Positions 17,086 through 25,961 of a stretch of 64,000 nucleotides of DNA are shown one piece after another. How positions within the stretch are numbered: the first letter of the stretch is position 1; each line of letters starts with the position of its first letter. The notes below the pieces were generated by a model that was given only the letters and a program-made list of their open reading frames with translations, was not told the origin of the DNA and did not search any database. Origin of the DNA: Clostridiales bacterium (GTDB lineage: Bacteria; Bacillota; Clostridia; Christensenellales; Aristaeellaceae); the NCBI GenBank assembly GCA_015056175.1, contig SVGT01000002.1:62001-126000 (forward strand), given 5' to 3'. Both the position numbers and the translations under genes were made by a program.

Positions 17086-19680
17086 TTACGGAGCCAGCTG
17101 GTTGCCCGCGGGCAGTTCCAGATTCTCCACCACTTTGTTGGTTTCATCCAGATACCAGCCCACAAAGTCGCGCACGGCGCGGGTGGCCTGGGCGCCTGCA
17201 TAGCCGTGGGGCACGCAGGATACCACCGCGATCTTGGGATCCTCCTGGGGGGCGAGGCAGACGAACCATGCGTTGTTTTCCAGATCGATCTTCACGCCGC
17301 CTTCGGTGACCTGGGAGGTTCCCGTCTTACCCATGATCCACACGTCGGCGTCATACTTCCAGTCGCGGAAGTAGCGGGTAGCGGTACCGCTTTCGTCAAC
17401 CACGCCTCGCATGCCTTCCTGGATCTTGGGCAGGTACTGGATGGAATCCTCCAGCGTGCCGAACAGCGAGGGCGCGTACTGGGTGAGCACCTCGCCCTCG
17501 GGGGAGATGATGGAATCGATGATGTTCACGTTCCACACATTGCCCTCGGCAAGCGCGCCTACGTACCTTACCACCGCCATGGGCGTCAGCAGCGTAATGG
17601 ACTGGCCGATGGCCATCTGGATTTCCTGCGATCCGCCCCACTTGATGTTGTTCAGCGCGACCCACAGGTTGCTCATCAGCGCCGCCTTCATGACCATATC
17701 GCGGGTCATGTTCAGCTCGCTCATCAGGATAGGCCTTGCGTTTGCCACCCAGTCGTCAGAGTTGCTCTCGATGGCCATGTCCATCAGCAGCTTGATGGTC
17801 TTATCCAGTCGCGCCGTATCGTACTCGATGCCGTAGCCCGCGCCGAACTCGCTGATCAGCTTTTTGATGGAGTTGGCGACGATGGTGGGCAGCAGCGTGA
17901 CCTGCTCGTCCAGCGGCACGGTGGGATCGTACATATTCTGCTGGTTGCCCACGATGGAGCGGCCCTCCTGGGGCAACTGGATGCCCGTTTTGCTGGTCAG
18001 GCCGATCTGGGCGGCGTACTTGTACAAAAGCTGCTGCTCGCTCAGGCCGTCCGCGCCCGTGCCGTAGAGCATGGAGCCCAGGGTATAGAAGAAGTAGTTG
18101 CAGGAGTTGGAAAGTCCCTCCACAATGGTCTGGTCCTGATGGCTCTGGGGGTAATTGGTCCAGCACTTGGGGGCGTCCTCTTCGTTCTTGGTATAGGCCA
18201 TAAAGCGGCCGCCGTCGGAAATTTTGGTGGAGGTGGTAAAGCCGGTGACCTCGTGGTTGGTCAGCGCCGCAAGGCCGGTGACCATCTTGAAAATGGAGCC
18301 GGGCTCGTAGCGGCCCTGGATGGCCAGATGGCTGGTCAGATTGCGGGTGTCCGTGTTCACTTCCTGCGCCGCCTTGCCGCCTGCGATCATGGCGTTCAGA
18401 TCGTAGCTTGGGTACTGGGCGGAGGCCAGCAGATCGCCGTTATCCACGTCCATCACCAGCAGCATGCCGGTTTCCGCCAGCTTGATGGGGTACTTTTCCC
18501 AGTTGCGGTAGTCGATGGATTCGCGGTTCTGCTCCAGCCATTCGCCGTTTGTCATTTTCAGCTCCTGCTCATCGCGGATGGCGTTTACGTTATCGGCGAT
18601 GGCGCGCTCGGCGGCCTGCTGGTAGTTGACGTCAATGGTGAGCTTGACATTATTGCCGTCGGAGGGCTCCTGATAGCTCAGTTCTCTTGTGATCTTGCCG
18701 GTATTATCCTTTTCCACCACGCGGCTGCCCTGGCGCTCGGAAATGCAGGCGGTGAGCCAGCTTTCCATGCTTTCCTCCACGCCCGCCTGGCCGATATGGT
18801 CGCTTAAGGCATAGCCCTGGGGCTTCAGATCGCTGAGGAAGTATTCATAGTTCTGGATGGCGCCGGTATAGCCGATGATGGAGGCGGCCAGCGACCCGTG
18901 GGGGTACACGCGCTTTTCGCCCACCTGCACGCCCATGCCCCGCAGCGCCATGCTGCGGCCCTCGATCTCGCTGACGGCGGCAAAGGGCACGTCGGTGGCG
19001 ATGACGATGGGCAGGGAGTTGAACAGGTTTTCCTGCATTTTATTGTAGACGGCGATGACCTTGAGGGTGGTATCCCGATCCAGATTGCGCTCCACCGGGG
19101 CGATCACCTTGCCCTCGGCATCGGTATATTCCACCAGGTAGTAGCGCTCGCACATCTTAAGATAAATGCTTTCCGCATCCGGGTATTTTTCCGTGTTGGT
19201 GATGTAGTTGTTCTTGCGGTAGAGCGTTTCGCGGGCGGCGGTGGCGCTTTCGCTGATGCCGGAGCCGAAGTTCATCTCCCACAGACCCGTTTCCTCGTTG
19301 AACTGCAGCGGCGTGGTGGCGTTGATGCTCACACCGTAGCTCTCCAGAATATCGATGGTGTCCAGAATGGAACGGGTAAAGGCGCGGTAATCGCTTTCGG
19401 TGTTTTCCGAGTTGGTGCGCTGGAAGGTGACGTTATAGATCATTTCCGACCGCGCCAGGATGACGCTGTTGCGGTCGGTGATCATGCCGCGCAGACCTTT
19501 TACCGAAATGGTCTTTACGCCGGACACGCCGGCCTCATCCGCATACTCCTGCCCCTTGCTGACCTGCAGGTCGTAGGCGCCGTAGCCGATATAGGCAAAG
19601 CAAAGCAGCGCCGCCACGATGAAAAACAGGTAACGGCCGTTTTCGCTGTATCTCTTTTTTCTGCGTTCAGTACGTTTCAA
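17086..19680 (-). CDS. Penicillin-binding protein 2-type transpeptidase
   Basis: N-terminal TM, EPGSIFKMVTG (SxxK), SNSCNYF (SxN), MGKTGTSQ (KTG); located after mreD. Confidence 0.92.
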   Translation of the reverse strand: MKRTERRKKRYSENGRYLFFIVAALLCFAYIGYGAYDLQVSKGQEYADEAGVSGVKTISVKGLRGMITDRNSVILARSEMIYNVTFQRTNSENTESDYRAFTRSILDTIDILESYGVSINATTPLQFNEETGLWEMNFGSGISESATAARETLYRKNNYITNTEKYPDAESIYLKMCERYYLVEYTDAEGKVIAPVERNLDRDTTLKVIAVYNKMQENLFNSLPIVIATDVPFAAVSEIEGRSMALRGMGVQVGEKRVYPHGSLAASIIGYTGAIQNYEYFLSDLKPQGYALSDHIGQAGVEESMESWLTACISERQGSRVVEKDNTGKITRELSYQEPSDGNNVKLTIDVNYQQAAERAIADNVNAIRDEQELKMTNGEWLEQNRESIDYRNWEKYPIKLAETGMLLVMDVDNGDLLASAQYPSYDLNAMIAGGKAAQEVNTDTRNLTSHLAIQGRYEPGSIFKMVTGLAALTNHEVTGFTTSTKISDGGRFMAYTKNEEDAPKCWTNYPQSHQDQTIVEGLSNSCNYFFYTLGSMLYGTGADGLSEQQLLYKYAAQIGLTSKTGIQLPQEGRSIVGNQQNMYDPTVPLDEQVTLLPTIVANSIKKLISEFGAGYGIEYDTARLDKTIKLLMDMAIESNSDDWVANARPILMSELNMTRDMVMKAALMSNLWVALNNIKWGGSQEIQMAIGQSITLLTPMAVVRYVGALAEGNVWNVNIIDSIISPEGEVLTQYAPSLFGTLEDSIQYLPKIQEGMRGVVDESGTATRYFRDWKYDADVWIMGKTGTSQVTEGGVKIDLENNAWFVCLAPQEDPKIAVVSCVPHGYAGAQATRAVRDFVGWYLDETNKVVENLELPAGNQLAP

Positions 19681-20261
19681 TACAGGTCACCTCCACGCAT
19701 GACGGCTTCCTCCCGCCTGTACATCCCAAGGAACGCGCGCAGCGGCGTCATGAGCAGCACCGCCAGCCCTGCGGAATACAAAACGCCCAGCAGCGCACGG
19801 CCGATGTGGCCAAAGGTGATCGCGTTGCCGCTCAGGTACACATACGTCAAGTGCACCGCGTTCATGGAAAAGCACATGCACACCGCGCCCAGCACGATGC
19901 GCACAAGCGCCGGCAAGTCGCCCTGCCTGCGCTCGGGGTGCAGCGATTCCTTGCGCTCGCGACGGCGGTCGGACATGTCTGCAAACACATACGACCAGGC
20001 AAACGTCAAAATGGTATAGCACAGCAAATACAGCCCGCTCACCGAGGACAGCATGCACTCCAGCAGCATGCCGATGATGGCGGCCGCGCAAAAGGCGCTC
20101 TTCATCCCGCAGGACACGATCACAATGGCCAGATATGCCCACAGAATGTTCCCCGTCACGCCGAAAAGGGAAAAGTAATCCATCACGCAGACCTGGATCA
20201 GGTAAAACAGCACTGCGCCCGGAATGACCAGTATGAACTTTCTCAGGGTGGATACTCTCAA
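19677..20261 (-). CDS. mreD: Rod shape-determining protein MreD
   Basis: Small polytopic protein between mreC and PBP2; likely TTG start at 20261 behind AAAGGA. Confidence 0.82.
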   Translation of the reverse strand: MRVSTLRKFILVIPGAVLFYLIQVCVMDYFSLFGVTGNILWAYLAIVIVSCGMKSAFCAAAIIGMLLECMLSSVSGLYLLCYTILTFAWSYVFADMSDRRRERKESLHPERRQGDLPALVRIVLGAVCMCFSMNAVHLTYVYLSGNAITFGHIGRALLGVLYSAGLAVLLMTPLRAFLGMYRREEAVMRGGDLY

Positions 20262-20280
20262 TGCTTTATCCTTTCTCTTT

Positions 20281-20802
20281 GTGGAACCCTCTTCGGGTTC
20301 CACACCTCCGAACAAGGGGCATGATGCCCCTTGACCCGCATTAGTGGTCGGAGAGGAAGTGCTTAGATGATGCGGTTTCCCACTGACAGGTTATGAGCTA
20401 CGGCGATTGTCGGACAGGCCGATCCGGCGGCGCGGAGCGCCTTCTTCATCATACCAAGGCAGGGAGCGAATACATTCGCTCCTGCTCTTGGTTGATGAAG
20501 TCCCGGTTTTTCTCCGTTTACGGAGAAAAACACGGATCGGCCTGTGCATGTTGCCGACAAAAAGATGGAATTGACAATCCTCAGTCACTTCGTGACAGCT
20601 CCTTTGCCAAAGGAGCCTTTGTTGGAAATGCTTGGCTTGTGGACGATGGATACGGGCTGCGGCATGTTACGGCGGCGGGAGCAAGCCCCCGCCCTACATT
20701 GATCATGGGGAAGATGTTTGCTGTGCAGCGTACCTGTGTCCCATACGGCGGGTGCAGGGTACTCAGTACCCTGCCGCAGGTGTGGGGGCGCGCAGCCCCC
20801 AC
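20281..20802 (+). repeat. Composite intergenic unit A (inside the mre operon)
   Basis: Left GTGGAACCCTCTTCGGGTTCCAC + CAAGGGGCATGATGCCCCTTG; cloverleaf 20415-20544; right GCAGGGTACTCAGTACCCTGC + GTGGGGGCGCGCAGCCCCCAC. Confidence 0.82.
20415..20544 (+). repeat. Three-armed cloverleaf repeat, copy A
   Basis: CAGGCCGATCCG/CGGATCGGCCTG; further outer TGTCGG/CCGACA pairing; three internal hairpins. Confidence 0.88.
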
Positions 20803-20882
20803 GAAGGCAGCACTCCTCCGCTTCGTCCCATAGCACGACCTGTCCATGTCGCCCAAATCCTGATTTGGGCGAAAGCGGAGCG

Positions 20883-22448
20883 TTATTCCTCCTCCACCGT
20901 CAGACTGCCCGGATCAAAGGTGGGCGTAGGCTCGGGGGTGGGGGTAGGCGTAGCGGTCGGCTCCGCGGTGGGCGTGCCGCCCAGGTTGTCCGGCGCCTGG
21001 TAGACCAGGTTTTCGGGCTGCTGGGTGGCGTTGGGATCGGGGGTCGCCGTTTCCTCCGGAACCTGGGTAGGCGCGGGGGTCTCGGTGGGCGCGGGCGATT
21101 CGGTGGCGCCCTCATCCGGCGCCTGGGTGGCAAAGCCGCTGTCGCTGCCTACCTGGAAGGTAGGCTGGGGACGGGCGCTCACCAGCGGCTCCAGCGTGGC
21201 GCTGACGCCGGTATCCCGTTCCTGGGCGCTTTCGGCATAGGCGGGCTGATAGCGGTAGACCACCACATACTCCAGATGCTGGAAGTCCACCAGCGGCTCC
21301 ACCACGATGTAGCTCTTGTTTTCATCCATGCCGCGGGTGCTCTCGCGCACCGTGCCGATGGGAATGCCCTTGGGGAATTCCATGCCCACGCCCGAAGTGA
21401 CCACAATATCGCCGGGGCGGGGCAGGCTGTTTTCGGGGAGATAATACATGCGGCAGCGGGCCTGACCGTCAATGCCCAAGGTGCCCTTCACGGCGCCCTG
21501 GTCGCGGGTGGACTGGATCATGCCAAACACGGTGGCGTCGCTGTCGATAATACAACGCACCGAGCAGGTGGTTTCTTCCACGTCATAGGTGTAGCCCACC
21601 AGACCGCCGGCGAACACCACGGCCATATAATCCTTCACGCCGTGCTTGCTTCCCACATTGATGGTCAGCACGGAAAAATAATTGCCCGTGTCATGGCCGA
21701 TCACGTTTGCCGCCAGGGGGTTTAGGTCCGTATTGCGGTTGATCTCGTCCATCAGGTCGTACATATCGTTGATCTGACGCTTGTATTCCTCGGCCATGGC
21801 GGCCTCGCTGGCCAGATCGTCCAGCTTGATGAGCAACTGCTCGTATTCATACTCGATATTGCCCCGCACCTTCAGCGTGCGCAGGTACCCGGCCACGGAC
21901 TCAGTAAGCCCGGAAAACGCCTGCTGCACCGGGGTGATCACGGAGGTGATCACGGTTTTAGGCGTCTGCAGGATGGGCCAATCCACAAAATTGCTGATGA
22001 CCATCACGGCGGCGCACACAAACAGTACCGCCACGATGCCAAAGCCGGCCATGCGGCGGGCGAAGGACTTTTTCTCCTGCGGGCTGGCGGCGCTGCGCTT
22101 GCGCTCTTCCTTTTTCTTTTCCTTGCGGATGCGTTCTTCCTCGCGGCGCTTCTGGGCGCGGCGGGGCGTTTCCCTGTCGCGGCGCAACTGCTCCTGCTGC
22201 TTTTCCTCGTCCGTTTCCACAAAGCGGCGGCCGGAATGGGTGCTGTTGTCCCCCTGACGGGCGGCGCGGCGCCATTCGGCTTCGTCCTGATCCTCCAGGG
22301 CCTGATAGCGGTTCTTCACCTGACGGGACACGCGGGGCGCATCCTCATCCCAGGCGGGAGACACGCGGGTATAGCCGTTTTCATCCTGCGCGGGGGCGTC
22401 CTTTTCGCCCTCGGGCGGGGTGGTAAACAGCCTGTCGTCATCGTACAT
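20883..22448 (-). CDS. mreC: Rod shape-determining protein MreC with long Pro/Thr-rich C-terminal tail
   Basis: MreC beta domain plus PTETPAPTQVPEETATPDPNATQQP...PTPTPEPTPTFDPG tail and charged N-terminal extension. Confidence 0.87.
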   Translation of the reverse strand: MYDDDRLFTTPPEGEKDAPAQDENGYTRVSPAWDEDAPRVSRQVKNRYQALEDQDEAEWRRAARQGDNSTHSGRRFVETDEEKQQEQLRRDRETPRRAQKRREEERIRKEKKKEERKRSAASPQEKKSFARRMAGFGIVAVLFVCAAVMVISNFVDWPILQTPKTVITSVITPVQQAFSGLTESVAGYLRTLKVRGNIEYEYEQLLIKLDDLASEAAMAEEYKRQINDMYDLMDEINRNTDLNPLAANVIGHDTGNYFSVLTINVGSKHGVKDYMAVVFAGGLVGYTYDVEETTCSVRCIIDSDATVFGMIQSTRDQGAVKGTLGIDGQARCRMYYLPENSLPRPGDIVVTSGVGMEFPKGIPIGTVRESTRGMDENKSYIVVEPLVDFQHLEYVVVYRYQPAYAESAQERDTGVSATLEPLVSARPQPTFQVGSDSGFATQAPDEGATESPAPTETPAPTQVPEETATPDPNATQQPENLVYQAPDNLGGTPTAEPTATPTPTPEPTPTFDPGSLTVEEE

Positions 22449-22466
22449 GGCGTAAAGCTCCTTTTA

Positions 22467-23510
22467 TCATTCGTCGGCGTCGTCGCGCAGGAAGCTGCTC
22501 TTGCCGATGCGGGAAAGCTGATCAAAATGCTCGCACAATTCGCCCACGCCCCTGCCTGCGCAGGATGCGGCGTCGCGGGCGCACTGCACGCGGATGCCCA
22601 GGGCGCTGGCGATGTACTGGTCAAGGCCAAACAGCTGGCTTGCGCCGCCGGTGAGATAAATGCCCGAGCGCATCACGTCGCCCGCCAGTTCCGGAGGCGT
22701 ATGCTCCAGCACGCTCTTGATGGCGGACAGGATCTGGCTGCAGGGGGTTTTTAGCGCCTCGTACACCTTATCCGATCCGATGGCCGCCGTGCGGGGCAGA
22801 TTGGTGACCATATCGCGGCCGCGCACCAGGGCATCCCGGTACTCGCTGACGGGCAGGGCGCTGCCCAGGTTCAGTTTCACTTCCTCCGCGGTGCGGTCGC
22901 CGATGAGCATGTTATATTCACGCTTGATGTAGGCGGCCACGCTTTCGTCCATTTTGATGCCGCCCATGCGGATGGACTTGGCCACCACCACGCCGCCCAG
23001 GGAAATGACCGCCACCTCCGTGGTGCCGCCGCCGATATCCACCACCATGGAGCCGGTGGGCTGGAACACGGGCAGACCGCAGCCCATGGCCGCGGCAAAG
23101 GGCTTTTCCACCAGGTGCAGATGGCTGGGGCGCACGCCTGCGTACAGCGCCGCCTGACGCACCGCGCGGCGCTCGATGGCCGTGATGCGGCAGGGCACGG
23201 TGATGATGGCGCGGGGCTTGACCAGACGGCTCATGCCGATGGCCTTGCGCACAAAATACTGCAGCATATACTTGGTCATATCAAAATCGCGGATCATGCC
23301 TTCGCTCAGGGGGCGCACGGCCACCACATCGTCCGCGGTGCGGCCCAGCAGCGACAGCGCTTCATCGCCGATGGCGCGCACGGCGCGTCTGCCGCCCCGC
23401 TCCATGACCAGCACCGTAGGTTCGTCAATCACCACGCCTTTTTTGCGCACGTACACAAGCGTTTTGCTTGTGCCCATATCAATCCCGATATCCGGGGCAA
23501 TGATCGCCAT
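22467..23510 (-). CDS. mreB: Actin-like MreB
   Basis: DIGIDMGTSKTLVYVRKKGVVIDEPTVLV, VVDIGGGTTEVAVISLGG. Confidence 0.93.
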   Translation of the reverse strand: MAIIAPDIGIDMGTSKTLVYVRKKGVVIDEPTVLVMERGGRRAVRAIGDEALSLLGRTADDVVAVRPLSEGMIRDFDMTKYMLQYFVRKAIGMSRLVKPRAIITVPCRITAIERRAVRQAALYAGVRPSHLHLVEKPFAAAMGCGLPVFQPTGSMVVDIGGGTTEVAVISLGGVVVAKSIRMGGIKMDESVAAYIKREYNMLIGDRTAEEVKLNLGSALPVSEYRDALVRGRDMVTNLPRTAAIGSDKVYEALKTPCSQILSAIKSVLEHTPPELAGDVMRSGIYLTGGASQLFGLDQYIASALGIRVQCARDAASCAGRGVGELCEHFDQLSRIGKSSFLRDDADE

Positions 23511-23563
23511 ATATCATCCATCCTCTTTGTAAAAAGTAGGTCGCGTGTAAACTAGGAAAAAAA

Positions 23564-24127
23564 TCAGAAGATCAGGGAATAGGGCATGAGCATATCGCGG
23601 ACGGTGGCCATGGGCAAACCGATGACGCAGGAATAGCTGCCCTCAATGCGGCGCACAAACATGCCGCCCACGCCCTGCAAAGCGTAGGAGCCTGCCTTGT
23701 CCATGGGCTCATTGGTATCCACATACTGCCGGATGGTTTCGTCCGTCAGCGGATCAAAGAGCACTTTTGCCACGTCCACGCGCACGTCCTCGCCCAGAGG
23801 GCCGATGACGCACACGCCGGTGTATACCTCGTGCCATTTGCCCTGCATGGATTTGAGCATGCGCACGGCGTCCTCTTTGTCCCGGGGCTTGCCAAGCACC
23901 GTTTGTTCATCGGGAAGGTACACCAGCGTATCGGCGGACAACACCACGTGATCGGGGCAATGCGCCGCCACCGCCCGTCCCTTCCTGCGGGCGTTTTCCC
24001 GCACCAGTTCATCCGGCGCGCCATCTGCCAGCTCGTCCGCATCCGACACCTTGATCTCAAAGGGAATGCCGGTATATCCCATCAACTCCCGCCGCCGGGG
24101 CGAGGAGGAAGCCAGGTACAGTTTCAA
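23564..24127 (-). CDS. maf: Maf-family nucleotide pyrophosphatase
   Basis: LKLYLASSSPRRRELMGYTGIPFEI; probable TTG start at 24127 with GGAG upstream. Confidence 0.9.
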   Translation of the reverse strand: MKLYLASSSPRRRELMGYTGIPFEIKVSDADELADGAPDELVRENARRKGRAVAAHCPDHVVLSADTLVYLPDEQTVLGKPRDKEDAVRMLKSMQGKWHEVYTGVCVIGPLGEDVRVDVAKVLFDPLTDETIRQYVDTNEPMDKAGSYALQGVGGMFVRRIEGSYSCVIGLPMATVRDMLMPYSLIF

Positions 24128-24339
24128 TGCTTTAATCTCCTTCGTGCGCAAATCGGACACGCCAAAAAGGCGCCTCTCTCCACGCATACACCATTATAGC
24201 ACACAAGCGCCGTGTTCGTACAGGTTTTTTTCGGTTATATATTGTAGACATATTTCCATGCCGACCGGTTTTTTGTGGTTTTCGGCCGGGAAAACCCACC
24301 AGGCGATACAGCAAGACGGAAATGTTTACAATGATTACG

Positions 24340-25230
24340 GCGCGGAGCCGCGCCGGGCAGCGGCTGCGCCGAATGAAGCCGCGGCAAAGCCGCTAATGAA
24401 TAATGAAGCGTGCCTGCGGCACATGATGCACGTTCCTTCGGAACGCATGATGATTGGTTACCCACTGTAGGGCGGGGGCTTGCATGCCGCAGTGACTTGA
24501 TGATACAACGAACTTCGATCCTTTGCGAAACAAACCTCGCCAAAAGGCCCCCTTGTGAAAGGGGGCTCCCGTGGAACGGGTGGGGGATTGTGAAATTGAC
24601 TTAAATCGACAATCCCACCACCGCAAGCGGTCCCCCTCCCTTTGACAAGGGAGGCTGAACCCCGTCCCTCGACAGGAGGCAATGCGCAGACGGGGGGTAA
24701 TCGGGCGCGCAGCCGCGCCTACCCATGTCGACCAACTTGACTTATCCCATTTCCCCGTCCCCCGACATGTCACAGCCAGTATTCATCGCCCACACAACAA
24801 ACACACTCAACCAAAAGGCCCCTTAGGCAAAGGGGCTCCCGCGTAGCGGGTGGGGATTGTCTCGAACAGCAAAACAAGCATGTAACTTAGGACAATCCTC
24901 AGTCACTACGTGACAGCTCCTTTGCCAAAGGAGCCTTTGATGTAGTATGGTGATTGTGTAATCGATGTTTGTGGATGGGTAATGGGGCTTGCCCCCGCCC
25001 TACCGCAGCAGGCAAACCGCAATGTGTTCCGCAGGAACACGCTTCATGTGCCGCAGGCACGCTTCATTCTTCATTCTTCATTCTTCATTCTTCATTCGGC
25101 GCAGCCGCCGCCCCCGCCCTACCACAGCAGGCAAACTGCAATGTGTTCCGCAGGAACACGCTTCATTCTTCATTCTTCATTCTTCATTCTTCATTCTTCA
25201 TTCGGCGGAGCCACCGCCCCTTCCCCATAC
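24340..25230. repeat. Mosaic of REP-like hairpins, tandem TTCATTC repeats and inverted repeat pairs
   Basis: CCCCCTTGTGAAAGGGGG..GGGGGATTG facing CAATCCCACC..CCTCCCTTTGACAAGGGAGG; ATGCGTTCC/GGAACGC and GTGCCGCAGGCAC hairpins; (TTCATTC)n. Confidence 0.8.
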
Positions 25231-25239
25231 TGAAACAAA

Positions 25240-25275
25240 AAACGTCCCGGGGCTGCTGCGCCCGGGACGGAAAAA
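25240..25275 (-). terminator. Terminator downstream of pcp
   Basis: CGTCCCGGG..CCCGGGACG hairpin flanked by A/T runs. Confidence 0.65.
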
Positions 25276-25366
25276 TACAGCAAAAAATGGTGAAGTAAAA
25301 CAATCACAGAACGAGACGAATCAAAAAGGGAAAAGAACATCCGCTGCCCACGGGCAAAGGCAATGC

Positions 25367-25954
25367 TTACAGGCAGGCGAGCATGGCTTCCAGCGCCTTT
25401 GTGATCTCCTCCAGCGGCAGGGAGGGAATGGGCTTCTCCTGCGTCTGCTCGGGGATCATGGGCACGTGGATAAAGCCGCATTTGGCAGGGATCTTGCGCA
25501 GTTTGGCGTAGCACAGCGCGGTGTACATAACGCAGTTGCACACGTACGCCCCGGCGGACAGGCTGCGCTGGGCGGGCACGCCCGCCTGCTTTGCGGCCTC
25601 CACCATCTCATTGACCGGCAGCGTGGAAAACAGTGCGTTTTCGCCGCCGATCGCGATCTTGGCATCCTCCATGCTGACGCCGTCCGCATCCGTGCCGCTC
25701 ATCAGGTTAATGGCCACCAGCTCCGGGGTAACGGCCTTGCGGCCCGCCGCCTGACCCACGGACACCACATAATCGGGCTGGATCTCGTCCATCAACCCGG
25801 CAAGCTGTTTCGCCGCGCCGTAGAAGCTGACGGGCAGTTCGCGCTTTACGATCTCAAGCCCGGGGATATCGGGCAGCTGACTGACCGCCAGCCAGGAGGG
25901 GTTGACGTTTTCTCCGCCAAAGGGAGCAAAACCGGTGAGCAAAACTTTTTTCAT
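25367..25954 (-). CDS. pcp: Pyroglutamyl-peptidase I
   Basis: MKKVLLTGFAPFGGENVNPSWLAVSQLP; SAGAYVCNCVMYTAL catalytic Cys region. Confidence 0.93.
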   Translation of the reverse strand: MKKVLLTGFAPFGGENVNPSWLAVSQLPDIPGLEIVKRELPVSFYGAAKQLAGLMDEIQPDYVVSVGQAAGRKAVTPELVAINLMSGTDADGVSMEDAKIAIGGENALFSTLPVNEMVEAAKQAGVPAQRSLSAGAYVCNCVMYTALCYAKLRKIPAKCGFIHVPMIPEQTQEKPIPSLPLEEITKALEAMLACL

Positions 25955-25961
25955 GTACAAA

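Noticed and set aside
20415-20544. Cloverleaf as a tRNA or integron attC site
   Set aside because: Arm sizes, absence of T-loop/anticodon features and absence of an integrase or attC core sites argue against both.
24954-25298. Small ORFs of the MCRRHASFFILHSSFF type
   Set aside because: Translation of hairpin repeats and TTCATTC tandem units in several frames; no RBS-consistent start or protein-like conservation.
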